64,000 nt of DNA from Piscicola geometra. Lineage: Eukaryota > Annelida > Clitellata > Hirudinida > Piscicolidae. The position numbers and the translations under genes are program-made. Positions 37,775 to 57,012 of the stretch are shown piece by piece (position 1 is the first letter of the stretch; every line of letters starts with the position of its first letter). The stretch is from the NCBI GenBank assembly GCA_943735955.1, contig OX030956.1:11212444-11276443 (forward strand), written 5' to 3'. The notes beneath the pieces are model-generated. The model searched no databases, was not told the DNA's origin, and worked only from the letters and a program-made list of their open reading frames with translations.

Positions 37775-39367
37775 TCACTTTTTCTGAATGCTTCGAGTCT
37801 TGACGTTTGCTTTGGTGTTCGCTTTGTTCGGAGACTTGTCGCTGCTTTCTTTCATCTGTAAAAAAATTTTTATTGAAAATATTACATTCAAATTTTTATC
37901 TATGTGTGCTAGGAGACCTAAAAGTTCATAATTTGAAACCACCATAACATTGTTTTTAAACAAAAATAAAGTTCCATCTAGCCCCATCCTTGACCACCCA
38001 CCATCTTCAGCTTAGCCACACACTCGGTGACAGTTTTGACGAAGCTGTCCGTCTCGATGAGTGACTTCATTTGGCTGTTCTCCTCGTCCAGACACAACCT
38101 CGCCTTGTTGAGCATCTTGGCCACCTCTGAAGCACTCTCTTTGCCTTTTGGAACTCCCTCCGGCTCTTGCTTGTTCTTCTTCCCTTTCAATGGCTTCGTC
38201 TCGTCGTCTGAATCAGAAAATATGAGATAAAATTAATTTATTGAAGTTTTATTTTTCAGAAAAACCTATTATGTTTTTTTATTGGGTCTTTATTTTGTTC
38301 GAATAATTATTTATTTAAATAATTAATCAGTCGCTAGAGTTAGCCTGAAAAACTTTCGATACTTTAAAGTTGACAAGAATTTGAGAGAACGATGGAGCAT
38401 CAACTTGTGACAGGCGTTTTGTCTGAGGGTTCCTCAGGTGGACAAGAGAGGAAGCCAGGCTGGCAGAGACACTTGAAGTCTCTGACGTTCCTGGGACTGT
38501 TTTCATCTTCGCCGTTCTCGCAAACCACGTTCACCATGTCCAACAAGGGAGTTTTCAACAGCTCCAGCTGAATTTTTATATATATTTAGTTCATTCTAAC
38601 TAATTATAGAAAAAAACAGTTTTACGTATAGACATTGAAAAAATGTAAATAAAATGTCAAAAATTCTTAACATTTATTGCTTACCTGCTTCATCATTTTC
38701 TCTCCACTCACTCTTGACAGCAACAGAGCCTTTTCCATGCTGTCTGCCTTCTCCCTCGACTTGTCGGCCTCGTCTGCCAACTCTTTCAAGCACTGTCCAG
38801 ACATGCAACCAAATGGCATCACAGTGCGTTGTATCAATGATTTACAAATATAGAATCTAAAATCTAATATTTCTATTAAAAGTTGTTCGTTACAATTAGT
38901 AAATTTACTTCATTCATCAGAAATAATAAAACAAGATCTCAATAAAATGTCAGTTAATGAATCATAAAAGACAACGGGGGTCGGGTCTTTGAATTTAGAC
39001 CCGTTTCCATGCCAACACAAAACCAATCTCACACTCTGAAGCTGCTTGTTCTCTCTCTTGAGTTTCTCAACGGCCTTGTTCAGGCACTCCAGGCACTCCT
39101 TCAGCTCATCCACTGACTCTGTCTTCATTTGCAGTTGCTGCATGAAAAGAATTTATTTCAAGATAACAGATGATAAAATCGTATTAAAATGTTCATAGTA
39201 TTTGAAAACAATTTGAAATAATTTTTAAATAATTCTATTTTTTCGTTCCATTACTCAAAATTTTCGATCTAGAACTTATGATAAATAGATTAATAATTTA
39301 TGTATAATTATCACATATCGTCACGCGCGCACACAGACACACACACACAAACACACACACACACACA

Positions 39368-39410
<43 letters not shown>

Positions 39411-41869
39411 GCACACACACGCACACACGCACACACACGCACACACATGCACACACACGTCCTCTCACCATTTTGACTTTGGTGAGCTCCATGTCCTTCT
39501 TGATGATGAGGTCCTCTTGCGTGCAGCCCTCGCAGTCGTAGTAAGTGCGCGTCACCTTTAATGGGGTCAAGTTTAATAAGGTCACGGTTAAGATTAATTA
39601 GGGTTATGGTTAATTAGGGTTATGGTTAATTAGGTCATTTTAATTAGGCTACTTTGGGCTGATTAGTTAATATTTTTCAATAAATCAAATCAGAAGTGGG
39701 TTTAATAGTTATTTACACTGTTCATAAGAGCTTCATTTTTGATTTCAGTTTCTTCGTTCTCCTTCTTGATGCTGTACAGACAGTCCTTCAGCAGCTTTAT
39801 CGTGTCGTCCTGCAGTAGTTGTTTGTGAGAGCACAAGTGTTTGAACCTTAACGTTATTTCAAGTTTATAACCCTTCTTATTTCATGTTTGTTTCAATTGA
39901 ATGTTTAAAGAATTATTGAATTCCAAAGATGGCGCTACAAACAAGTTTTTAAAGGCTTTATCTTGAAGCCAACCAAGTAATTAGACAATAGTCTTTTAAA
40001 AAATCAAACGTAAAACTCTAAAAAATTCTTGATAAATCTGTTCCAGAACTGCCATACGGAGTGCCGCCACATTGGTTAGTGGTAACTCCAAAAGACATGA
40101 AAACTTGGAAACTGCTTGAAGAACCTTGCAGAAGAGAGCTCCGTTGAGGTTGTTGATGAGCTGCATGAGTTCATGACTCTCCACCTTCAACTCCTCCACC
40201 TGCAGCAGCAGCTCTTTGTTGGTGGTCTTCTCTTCCAGATTCTTAAGCACCTGCTTTATTTTCCTCATGTTCTTGTCGCTGTTCACAGGCTGTTGCGTCT
40301 GTTAGTCAGTGATTGAGCGAGATGAAGAGATGTTTCAGCACCAACACACGCATCATTGCGTTCAAACTAATAAGTGAAATGAGTGAGCAAACCTTGGGAG
40401 ACAGTTCGATGGGAGGGCATTTGGAGCAGGCAGGCTGCTCCATTCCTTGCATCGGTCTACACAAACTGGCAATCTTTTTTGCTGCCAAGACGTTCGGTTT
40501 TTTCGAGGCAACAGAGCAGCCTGACGCTTGAGCCACCAGTTCTTTGGCGTTTTTAACGCTCATTTTGACGATGTTTGTTGCTTGCTGGTCCAGATCTTCT
40601 AGGGCACTGTTCGCCAGAAAACCTCCCTCGGCAACCTGTGCACCTCCACTGCAGGAACTGATCTCTTGCGTGCAAAGCTGAGACTCTGGTTCTGTCTTTA
40701 GTGTGATGATGAAGGAGATTTTAACAAATAATGAAGCCATAAACCACTTTTTAACCAAACAGTAGTGAATTGCTTCAAAGGTTTCTCTTCAAAGTTTGAG
40801 CCGAAACGAAGGGCATTGGTATAATTTTGTGAGACTGAATAACTTCACAACGACCACATCTTGGTCTTTGGTTGAAGGTGGGTTGACGAGGAAGGTGAGT
40901 GGTTGCGCTCTCTGACCGAAGTGGATGACGTCTCCACTGCGCAGCTCCACAAAACAACCGCCCAAGCTCTTCTGGTTCACTCTGAGAAGGAGAAAAGAAG
41001 AATAGGAGGAAGAGGAAGAAGAGAGAGGAAGACAAAGAAGAAGAGAAGAAAGAAGAAGAGAAGAGAGAGGGAGAGTTTTTGTGCGCAATAAACAGTCTGC
41101 TACTGCACGGAAAGGGAATAATACAACTCTATGTCGTTTTACTCAGTCTAATTCAATGACTAAAAACGCATTTATTACGGACCACTTTTAAACCTGAACT
41201 TGATTCCACGCCTCCCACTCCACCTGGTTCCACAGCGCGAAAACATGTCGATGATGTGGAAGGAGTCGCAAGGGGCGCTGTACATGATGATGGCATGCAA
41301 CTTCTCTACGCTATCTCCCTTCAATGGAAAAAGTGTGGGGAATTCGACAAATTAATACATTAATAATAATTCATACTAAATGAATAATATAATGAAATTT
41401 GAATAAATGAAAAATATGAAAATAAATCATAGTGAAAAAATGAAAACGATAATAGAGTGAGTCGCATTGCTTGAGTTTGAAGCATAGAGACTCCCTAAAG
41501 AATCGACAATGAACCTCCAAGAGGACGTTGCACGCCTCAGAGCCGATGCTGCTCAGAGGCAGGCACAGCTGGAACTCCTCACAGTCGTTCGTCAGGATGG
41601 CTCGCAGTTCAGCCTTCAATGCATGGTGGTTGGCGATAAAAGTTGGTATTATTTAGTGGTTGGCAATTCCAGTGAGGATATTTTTCAGGTGTGTCTTTGC
41701 ATTATGAATCGGGTTGAGAGCACTAATAGTAGTGACGTTTTGCGGTGAAGAAAGAAACTAGGTTTCGAAGATTTTCAATTAATTATTAATTAATTAGTGA
41801 TAGAGCTTTAAGTTTCAAATTAATTCTTACCTTCTCTGCAGCTCCCCTTCTTAGTCCACATTCATCCAT
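37775..41869 (-). CDS. FHA-domain coiled-coil protein, FHAD1-like
   Basis: Thirteen exons (5' to 3' on the minus strand): 41869-41831, 41613-41515, 41318-41194, 40981-40855, 40695-40393, 40289-40125, 39809-39717, 39555-39469, 39137-39033, 38792-38685, 38567-38405, 38207-38002, 37855-37775; about 566 residues, phases agree. Exons 2-4 give an FHA-like fold: [11 protein letters not shown], then [22 protein letters not shown] and [13 protein letters not shown]. An N-terminal FHA followed by long coiled coil is the layout of FHAD1, which is much longer in humans. Coiled-coil segments include [14 protein letters not shown] and [17 protein letters not shown]; the tail is Lys-rich. FHA domains bind phosphothreonine, but the usual Arg, Ser and Asn of the pocket appear replaced. 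The second-exon acceptor (TTGAAG|GCT) and the end of exon 4 (40855 or 40858) are the weakest joints. The ATG at 41869 has strong context. It could instead be another FHA coiled-coil family. Confidence 0.62.
39325..39460. repeat. Intronic (CA)n microsatellite
   Basis: CA/CACG dinucleotide repeat in the intron just downstream of exon 39555-39469 of the FHA gene. Confidence 0.95.
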
Positions 41870-42504
41870 TCTCGATGCGAGGTCAAGGAAAGCTCTTAAA
41901 CTAAAATGGTTGAGTTATTTTATCTAAAGAAATACTGAATATTTGTAGTTTATAATTTTATTTGAATTATAAATATAAGATAAAAGAAATTTAATTGAAT
42001 TAAAATTAGATCGTTGGGAAACTCGAGGTATATATTCAATATATTATATTGGCAAAGACCGTTATTTTAACCAAATAATCAGCAAGAACTCTGTTTTGGT
42101 AAAGCGTCATGAATTGATTAAAGGCCTGAAAACAAAAAGTTGACATAGCGACAGAATTTAATGAGTGGTTCAAAAATTGGGAAACTATTTAACAATAACA
42201 AAAATATATCCGAAGGAAAACGATCAATGGTTGTCATTGATGGAATATTCACAAAATTAATGCGACAAAAGTTTGTTTCAATCAAAAATATTTAGGAGTT
42301 TGCCTTTCACAAACAATCCTTTTCATTGTAAAACTTTTTTTGCAGTCTTTTCAGCAACTTGTTCCATCAACAATGTTTCAAAGCCACAACCACCAAAACT
42401 TATTCAGACTCCAACATCTCTAAACCAATATTTCCTTCAACCTTTCTCCTCCTCCAACCCTCCATTCCAGCCCCTCCTCCTCTCTTCACAACAGCACTCT
42501 TGCT
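41870..42504. other. Spacer between two minus-strand genes
   Basis: 635 bases separating the NFI stop from the FHA gene ATG. A fragment near 42127-42072 has a good acceptor and an open frame but no compatible downstream phase, so it is not annotated as an exon. Confidence 0.45.
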
Positions 42505-49857
<7,353 letters not shown>

Positions 49858-52622
49858 GAATCAGCGGCAAGATGGCAACTGTGACACTCTAAAGAGCTTC
49901 TGGGATTCCAACCAATTCCGTATTTCTCGTGCTTTGTCAATTTATTTTGTTAACTTTGTTTGTTGAACCTGTGGTCGAACAACTCAAACAAGCGACAGAC
50001 TCAGGTTCTTAGTCAACCAATCAAAACTTGCGATAAATTGTAAACATTTTATGAGATTAAAAACTGATGAGACGTTAAAAGCTAGCAAGTCAAATTCTTC
50101 TCAGATGTCTTTTATTGCGCAATATATTTAAATTCTTCATTTGGCAATGCTTTGCTCAAACTCCCTGCCCGTTCAAATTAGAGAATTTTGAATGAACTTT
50201 TATACGACTTTATTACTAATTAACGATTTAATTTAAAATTAAGAACTTTGATAAAATTTATTAATCAACATCAACTCAACTTATTAATTCCTTTCTTTTA
50301 GATTTTGAAAAGATATTTTTACGTATATTTTCAAAATATAAGACAATTAAATTTTTTCACAATTTCAAAAAATCTCAAATGCGAATTGAATTGCATCACT
50401 TGACGCTGATCACTTGTTAAATATCTCCAGCAGGCGTCCCATCCTCTGCGTCCTCCTCCTCCTCCCCGTGTCATCATCACTGCACACTGAATACTCAGTT
50501 TGCTTATTAAACTTTTATGTCTGCGTCCTTATCGTTTACAATCTTTTTGTTTAATACGTTTAATAGATTTTTTTGTACTTTACAAATTTATTTAAATAAT
50601 ATACTTTTAAATTTCATAAATGAATTCAAATATATCAAATAAATTGGCAACTTAAAATATAAAAACCTTTACTGGTAATTTCAAGTTTCCAAATATTATG
50701 TCGTAATATATTTTTATATTTAAATCGAACACATTTTATTACATTAATACCTAAAACCTCTTAATACGTATTAAACACTCTTCTTAAGTCAGTAAGATTA
50801 GTGGCGGATCGGATATCCGAATTAGGTAGCCATTAGTTACTGACTAGAAAAGCATCTGTGATGTTAACACCAGCATTGATCATCTTTGCCACTTGCCAAC
50901 GTGCGTCCCTTCATCTCTATCTCTTCTCCGCTATAATTATGTATATTTATATTTGAAGAAAATTATTATTATTTTTATTATTAAAATTGTTAGTATTATT
51001 ATTAGTATTGTTATTAGTATTATCATTATCATCATTATCATTATGTTCTTCAACATCCTTACCATTACTCTATTTCAATATAATATTCATTATATCACAT
51101 TTCAAGATGGATTGTACCTTTGACAGCAGCTCGATACCTCGCTCACCTCTCGATCACATTCGACATCTTGTTTAGGGCAGTGTGGGAGAGATGCGTTCTT
51201 CCTTTGATGCCGTTGCAATTGATGGTCCACCATAGGCAGTTCAAGCGCCTGCACTGCAGCCATTACCCGCCACTTGGATTTGACTTTAAGTGTAGCGCTT
51301 AATGATGGCCATGGAAAATATAAGTTTAAGGTTCTATTTTAAATTTCTGCACAAACAAGTAGAAATTAAAGCCATGAATAAATTATCTTTAATTTAAATA
51401 AAATGATAAATTATTTAAATGATTTCATTTATCGATTTGGGACGTGAGCGTGTTATATTATGCATTTCCATGGATACCTGAAGTCGACAATGTGTGCGTG
51501 TGTGTGCGTGTGTATGGAGAAATACTTTTGTGCACGTGTGAAAGGAGGTTTATATGAATGCGTGTATTGAATGTATGTGTGTGTTTGAATGTATTTGTGC
51601 GCTCGTGTGCGTGAGTGGAGGTAGGGATGTGACGTTGTGGGGCGAGGTGGATTGCGTGACGGCACAATTAGAATATTAATATTTAAGTGACACTTTATCA
51701 ACTCTTGAGGCCTTAGTGTCCTCCTGCACGCCACACTTGCATCAATCGCTGCTGCAACACATCGCTGAATACGTAAGCGATACACTTGTTCGAGCACTTG
51801 ACATTTCTCAAACTAATAAAATATGTTTATAAATGAATCGAAAAGTAATGTAAGCTTTAAGAAGTAAACTCAAAAATAGAGTTTTAATCCAGTGGTTGAG
51901 AGTCTGGGAGGAGCACAGATCGATTGCGATCTTTTTGATCAAGAATTCGCTCAAATCGTTTTCTGCGGCACGTTTTTTGTTTCCACGCAGATTTTTGATC
52001 GCCGTTTTCAAAGCGAGAGTTTCTTAACGACCTTGCAATGAGGCAATCAAGACTTTTGTTTGCAGGAGTAATTGTTTCGCCTGCATGATGGATGCCTCAA
52101 TTATTGATGTCTTATTAGGCATTGATTGCATCTTGCCCCACCATTCGCTCGCTATTTACGACAATTCATCAACTATTTTTCTATTTTTTAGATCAATTAA
52201 ATAAATTATTTGCAAAATGAAAAGAATGTGGCATCAAATTTTCTTTCGCTGGAATGAAGTAAAACGACGAATCTTACTAACGTGGCGTAAACCCGAACGA
52301 GCTTCCAGACCAATTTCAACCAATTAATTAAAGCAATTCAAATGAGCCAGTAATTATTTCTTATTGTTCCTTGAAAGATCTTATTATTTACGTTGTCTTT
52401 CCTATTAATTATTCCCACTTTACGCGGGTGCCAAGAATTCTCCAATATTACCATCGGCCCAGCTCGCTCAGCCTTGCTGGAAAAGTAGTTTTTCTTTTAT
52501 TTAATGCATTTCAATAATTCTAAAAATCCATATGGGAAGTTTTGAAGCTAATTTTAATTAAATTAGTGTTTAGAATTAATTAAAAAAGTTGAATTACTCT
52601 TAGATTGGAACAAATTCATGAG
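49858..52622. other. Intergenic between divergent NFI and RBPMS genes
   Basis: 2.8 kb separating divergently transcribed starts, so both promoters should lie here. CCATCTT (minus strand of 49869-49875), a YY1-like core, is about 11 bases upstream of the NFI ATG. TG-rich sequence at 51490-51620 and ATTATTA patches at 50955-51035 are low complexity. No exon is seen. Confidence 0.55.
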
Positions 52623-55600
52623 ATGGATATGGAGAACAATTCGTTTAACGAGACAGAGGTGACATTTCTTTAAAACTCATTAATCACAACTTGTTGCATT
52701 AATTGAGCTCAAACATCTATGTACAATAAAAAGTGATCAAACTATAATCATTAATTAAATTATACAAACTAATAAATCTGATCATCAATTCAATTATACA
52801 AACTAATGAGTCTTATCATCAATTATGAAAACTAATGAGTCTTATCATCAATTATGAAAACTAATGAGTCTAATCATCAATTATACAAACTAATGAGTCT
52901 AATCATCAATTATACAAACTAATGAGTCTAATCATCAATTCTAAAAACTAATGAGTCTAATCATCAATTATACAAAATAATGAGTCTAATAATCAATTCT
53001 ACAAACTAATGAGTCTAATCATCAATTATACAAACTAATGAGTCTAATAATCAATTATACAAACTAATGAGTCTAATCATCAATTATACAAACTAATGAG
53101 TCTAATCATCAATTCAATTAACTAATGAGTATAATTATCTAAAGGAACTTCGAATAAGAAATGAATTAATCAATTATAATTAATTAGTCCTAACAAATGC
53201 TTGAACACGCAGGTGAAGACTCTTTTTGTGAGTGGACTCCCACTGGACTGCAAGCCCAGGGAGCTCTTCCTCCTCTTCAGACACTTCAAAGTCCGAAAAG
53301 ACGCCATCTATCGACGTCTTTCAACATTTTAATTTATTAATTTATTCATCTTCAAGTGCCATTTATCGTGGTGATTTTAGTTTATAAATCCATGCATATT
53401 ACTCTGTAAGCAATCACCCTCATTGTAAATATATGCATATTCATCTGTGATCAATCACCCTCATTATAAATATATGCATATTCATCGAAGGGCTTTGAAA
53501 ACTCCCTCTTGAAAATGGTCACCAAACAAATCATCCCTCCCAACTGCGTACGTTTCTTTACCGTCTCACCAATTCATTATTGCCCTCAAAAACACAATTT
53601 CGAGAAGTTGGCATGATTGCTTTACAATACGGTGCTTGTCTGCATTTATTCCATCCAGCCCGTTGGTTTCGTGACGTTCTCATCGAGAGAGGAGGCAGAA
53701 GTGGCCAGGAAGGAACTGCAGGTAGGAAAACTTTGCATGAGACGTTTTGATTTCCTATTCGGCCTTTTATATACTGTTAAATTAACTTTTTCAATTTAAT
53801 CTTTTAACAATTGAAAATAAATTATTAAAAATGAAATTATATTTTTTAACGTCCGATTCAACCTAGAAATGAGAGTAGGTTACTATTAGTTCACTTCTCA
53901 CCATTTACAAACTTACTGACTCTAATGAACTTTCCTTTACCCAATAATTTTACTTTCACTAACACACAAGCGCTCACCATCCACCACCACACGTTTCTTC
54001 GAAATATTCAAATATATTTTATAAAATCAATTATAAAAATGTTCCTAATTAATTTCAAAATGTGAATTTCGTTGTTATTAAATTTCAAGCCACATCCATG
54101 CACTCTGCAACTTCCTTCACAACTCTGATAAATGTCGGCTCCATCAAGACTTTCATCTCTTCTTTCATTTCATCCATTCGTCATCCTCTTTCTTCTTTTC
54201 CTTCACCATTCATTTCACCTTCCACTCACACTTTAAACTTACTTTCTTTCACCAAATTTCTTTCGCACCACCACCAAACCACCACTTTCCTTCACGACCC
54301 ATGACCACCATATTACACCGTCACTTTCCTTCACGACCCATGACCACCATATTACACCATCACTTTCCTCCACCACCCATGACCACCATATTACACCATC
54401 ACTTTCTTTTCTGCAACCTCCTTTTGCCTCAGATCACATCACATTACACCACACCAAACCACATCACACCAAACCTCATCACACCAAACCACATCACACC
54501 AAACCACCACCACACCACCACCACACCACCACCACACCACCACCACACCACCACACCACCACCACCACACCACCACACCACTACCACACCACCACCACCA
54601 CACCACCACCACACAGGGGCTCAGATTCGACCCTGAACTGCCTCAAACACTACGTCTGGAGTACGCCAAGACGAACACCAAAGTCTCTAAGCCCAAGACG
54701 GCAATTCCCCTGCCCGCCTACTCACCCCACTTCTTCCCCATCAACGCCACCCACCTACCCCCCACCACCTTCATCCAGGATCAAAGTAAGAATTTTTTTT
54801 CGGGATGGATGGATGGATGGATGGATGGATGGATGGATGGATGGATGGATGGATGGATGGATGGATAACAATTTGATAGATGGATGGATTGAGGGATAAT
54901 TTGATATAAGGATGAATCAATGGATGAGAGGATAGATAAAAAACCAATAAAGATGGATAGATGGATGTATAAACGGATGGGTAGACGGATGGATAGACGG
55001 ATGGGTAGACGGATTAATGGATGAATAACTGACCCAGTTTCAGACCAATGGCCTCACAACTTCACCACGATCATCGTCGACCCTCAGAGCTCCTTCCTCC
55101 AGCCTATTGTGCAGCCTCCCCAGGTCTCCACCCCTGCAATACAAATCATTTCCTGCTTGCCCAATCTTGCTTGGGAACTTTTTTCGACTTTTAAATTTAT
55201 TTTCTCTGACTTCTATAATTACTTCAAATTTATCTTATCAATAAATATAATTTTTTTAAATTATTCAGCCACACAACAGTTTCCATCACCACAATGCTTT
55301 CCAGTTCTACCCTGCAGTCTACCCACCCCCATCCACACCAATGCTGGGCTCTCCCAACCACAACCACAACCTCTTCCTTCCTTCTTTTGTGCCCTCCAAC
55401 CATCTCACTCCCTCCCCCATCCAAGGGTTCAGTTGCTACTGTTTTTTTCGTGGTTAAGTGAACTGTTTGAAAATAAAACAAATTGTTCGGTAGGGGGTCT
55501 TTATATTTCTTACAATTTAAAAAACGAGAGTCATTGTTCTCAACTGAAACCCGATTTTTTTCACATTCAAATGTTTGAATGTCTAAAGAACATTTGATTT

Positions 55601-56432
55601 TTAAAACTATATTTTATATTATGAGATAGAACGATGTGAAATAAATGACCTAAAGTTATCACTCAACCACAGAAGCAACAGTGGTTCCAACATGGGCTAC
55701 AACAGTAACGCCAGTGGTGGTGGTGGTAGTAGTAATAGTAGTGGTGGAGGTGGTGGAAGTGGGGGTGGTGGACCTACCACACTGTTTCTGGCAACCAGTC
55801 TCACTTCAGGCTGCCACGATCAGAACTTCAAGGAGATCTTCACGAGGTGCTTCATTTACTTTGAATCCATCCATCCATCCATCCATCCATCCATCCATCC
55901 ATCCATCTATCCATCCATTCATCCATCCATCCATCCATCCATCCATCCATCCATCCATCCATCCATCCATCCATCCATCCATCCATCCATCCATCCATCC
56001 ATCCATCCATCCATCCATCCATCCATCCATCCATCCATCCATCCATCCATCCATCCATCCATCCATCCATCCATCCATCCATCCATGAGTACAGGGTACA
56101 GACGGCAGGATCCACCTACAACGAGTCGTCATCCATTGTTCTTGGCATTTCTTCAGGTTTGATCCTTAATAAGGATGATGATGATCTTCTGGTTGCTCCT
56201 TCAGATGGATGGTGCTTGCAATTCGTTTAAATGCTTTTAACTTTTGAATTAGTTTCATTTCAACCTTAGTTAATAGTTCATTTTAAAATTATTTGATAGT
56301 AACTGAACCAACGATTTTTATAAAGTTCAAGAACATTGAAACTTAGTTATCTATTCAGGATCAGCCCATCGCCCTTCAAATACGACTGCCTCCCAACTCT
56401 TACCCCACCACGACAAGCAGCAGCCTTCATAG
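52623..56432 (+). CDS. RBPMS / couch-potato-like RNA-binding protein
   Basis: Ten exons: 52623-52658, 53213-53290, 53491-53547, 53659-53721, 54617-54785, 55044-55123, 55269-55426, 55673-55846, 56095-56156, 56359-56432; 316 residues, phases agree. The single RRM begins [20 protein letters not shown] (RNP2 LFVSGL) and continues [33 protein letters not shown] (RNP1 GFVTF) and [20 protein letters not shown]. The [14 protein letters not shown] and RFDPE.PQTLRLE.AKTNTK strings are diagnostic of the RBPMS/couch-potato family, which binds tandem CAC motifs and acts in RNA processing and neural or muscle development. Downstream exons are Pro, His and Asn-rich, then Gly/Ser-rich. An out-of-frame ATG at 52618 overlaps the start. 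AATAAA at 56592 and 56833 may be polyadenylation signals. The last three exons lack family matches and are less sure. Confidence 0.9.
52735..53135. repeat. 29-bp tandem array in RBPMS intron 1
   Basis: A dozen or so imperfect copies of a unit containing CTAATGAGTCTAATCATCAA, filling most of the first intron (52659-53212). Confidence 0.92.
53385..53487. repeat. Short intronic tandem repeat
   Basis: CAATCACCCTCATT followed by TAAATATATGCATATTCATC occurs in about 2.5 adjacent copies directly before the acceptor of RBPMS exon 3. Confidence 0.7.
54290..54615. repeat. Intronic minisatellites before RBPMS exon 5
   Basis: Three copies of a 39-bp-scale unit containing CATGACCACCATATTACACC, then an ACACCAAACCACATC segment and CACCACCACAC repeats that run into the acceptor CACACAG|GGG. 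Confidence 0.88.
54806..54865. repeat. (GGAT)n tetranucleotide repeat
   Basis: About 15 GGAT units in the RBPMS intron after exon 5, with degenerate copies to about 55020. Confidence 0.95.
55867..56087. repeat. (ATCC)n tetranucleotide repeat
   Basis: About 55 ATCC units in the RBPMS intron between exons 8 and 9, ending just before the acceptor at 56094. Open frames across it are artefacts. Confidence 0.97.
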
Positions 56433-57012
56433 ACCTTGAACGAATTAGACCTGTGCTTTGAACATTAACAATTGTTTGCCTTTGATAGCAATAGAGATTT
56501 TTTAGGTCATTTTAGAAAGTTTATCAAGGTAGTTTAGTTCTGAAATGTGTTACATTTGGTTTTTAAAAATATAAAAACGATTGTTTTTGAAAATAAAATA
56601 CATGATTAGAAATTTTGAATAGTAATTTAATTAAAATATACAAAGTTACATTTGTATAGAATTTAAAATGTGTAAAATATCTTGGTTAATTAAAGAGTTG
56701 TAGAACACACCCTGTTTAGGGCAACCGTTGTCTGATTAATCAGGCATCGTGATTGGGTGATACTTGAAGCAGAATGTGAACACATGACTTCCAATTCTGA
56801 CTTCAATTCTCTGTCATGTGAAACTTTTTCCTAATAAAGGCCATTCTGAATGTAGAAGTGGGATCACTACATCATGCCATCTATTGTGTTTTTTCAAGAA
56901 AATTTGTTTTTGTATTTAAATGAAGTTTTTGCTTCAATCATTTCATAACTTATTGAAACTTTTATAATAAAAGTTTAATGTGTGGAATATTTAGTAAATC
57001 TATTGGTTGAGC
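56433..57012. other. RBPMS 3' region / FNIP 5' region
   Basis: 580 bases, AT-rich, holding candidate RBPMS polyadenylation signals (56592-56597, 56833-56838) and presumably the FNIP promoter. Nothing else is seen. Confidence 0.6.

Noticed and set aside
42072..42127. Possible minus-strand exon (FNQFMTLYQNRVLADY) upstream of the FHA gene
   Set aside because: Good acceptor and donor, but the phase does not fit the next exon, and the strong ATG at 41869 already gives a start.
54301..54636. Pro/His/Thr-rich frame
   Set aside because: It overlaps the RBPMS intron minisatellite in a different frame from exon 5, which has clear RRM sequence.
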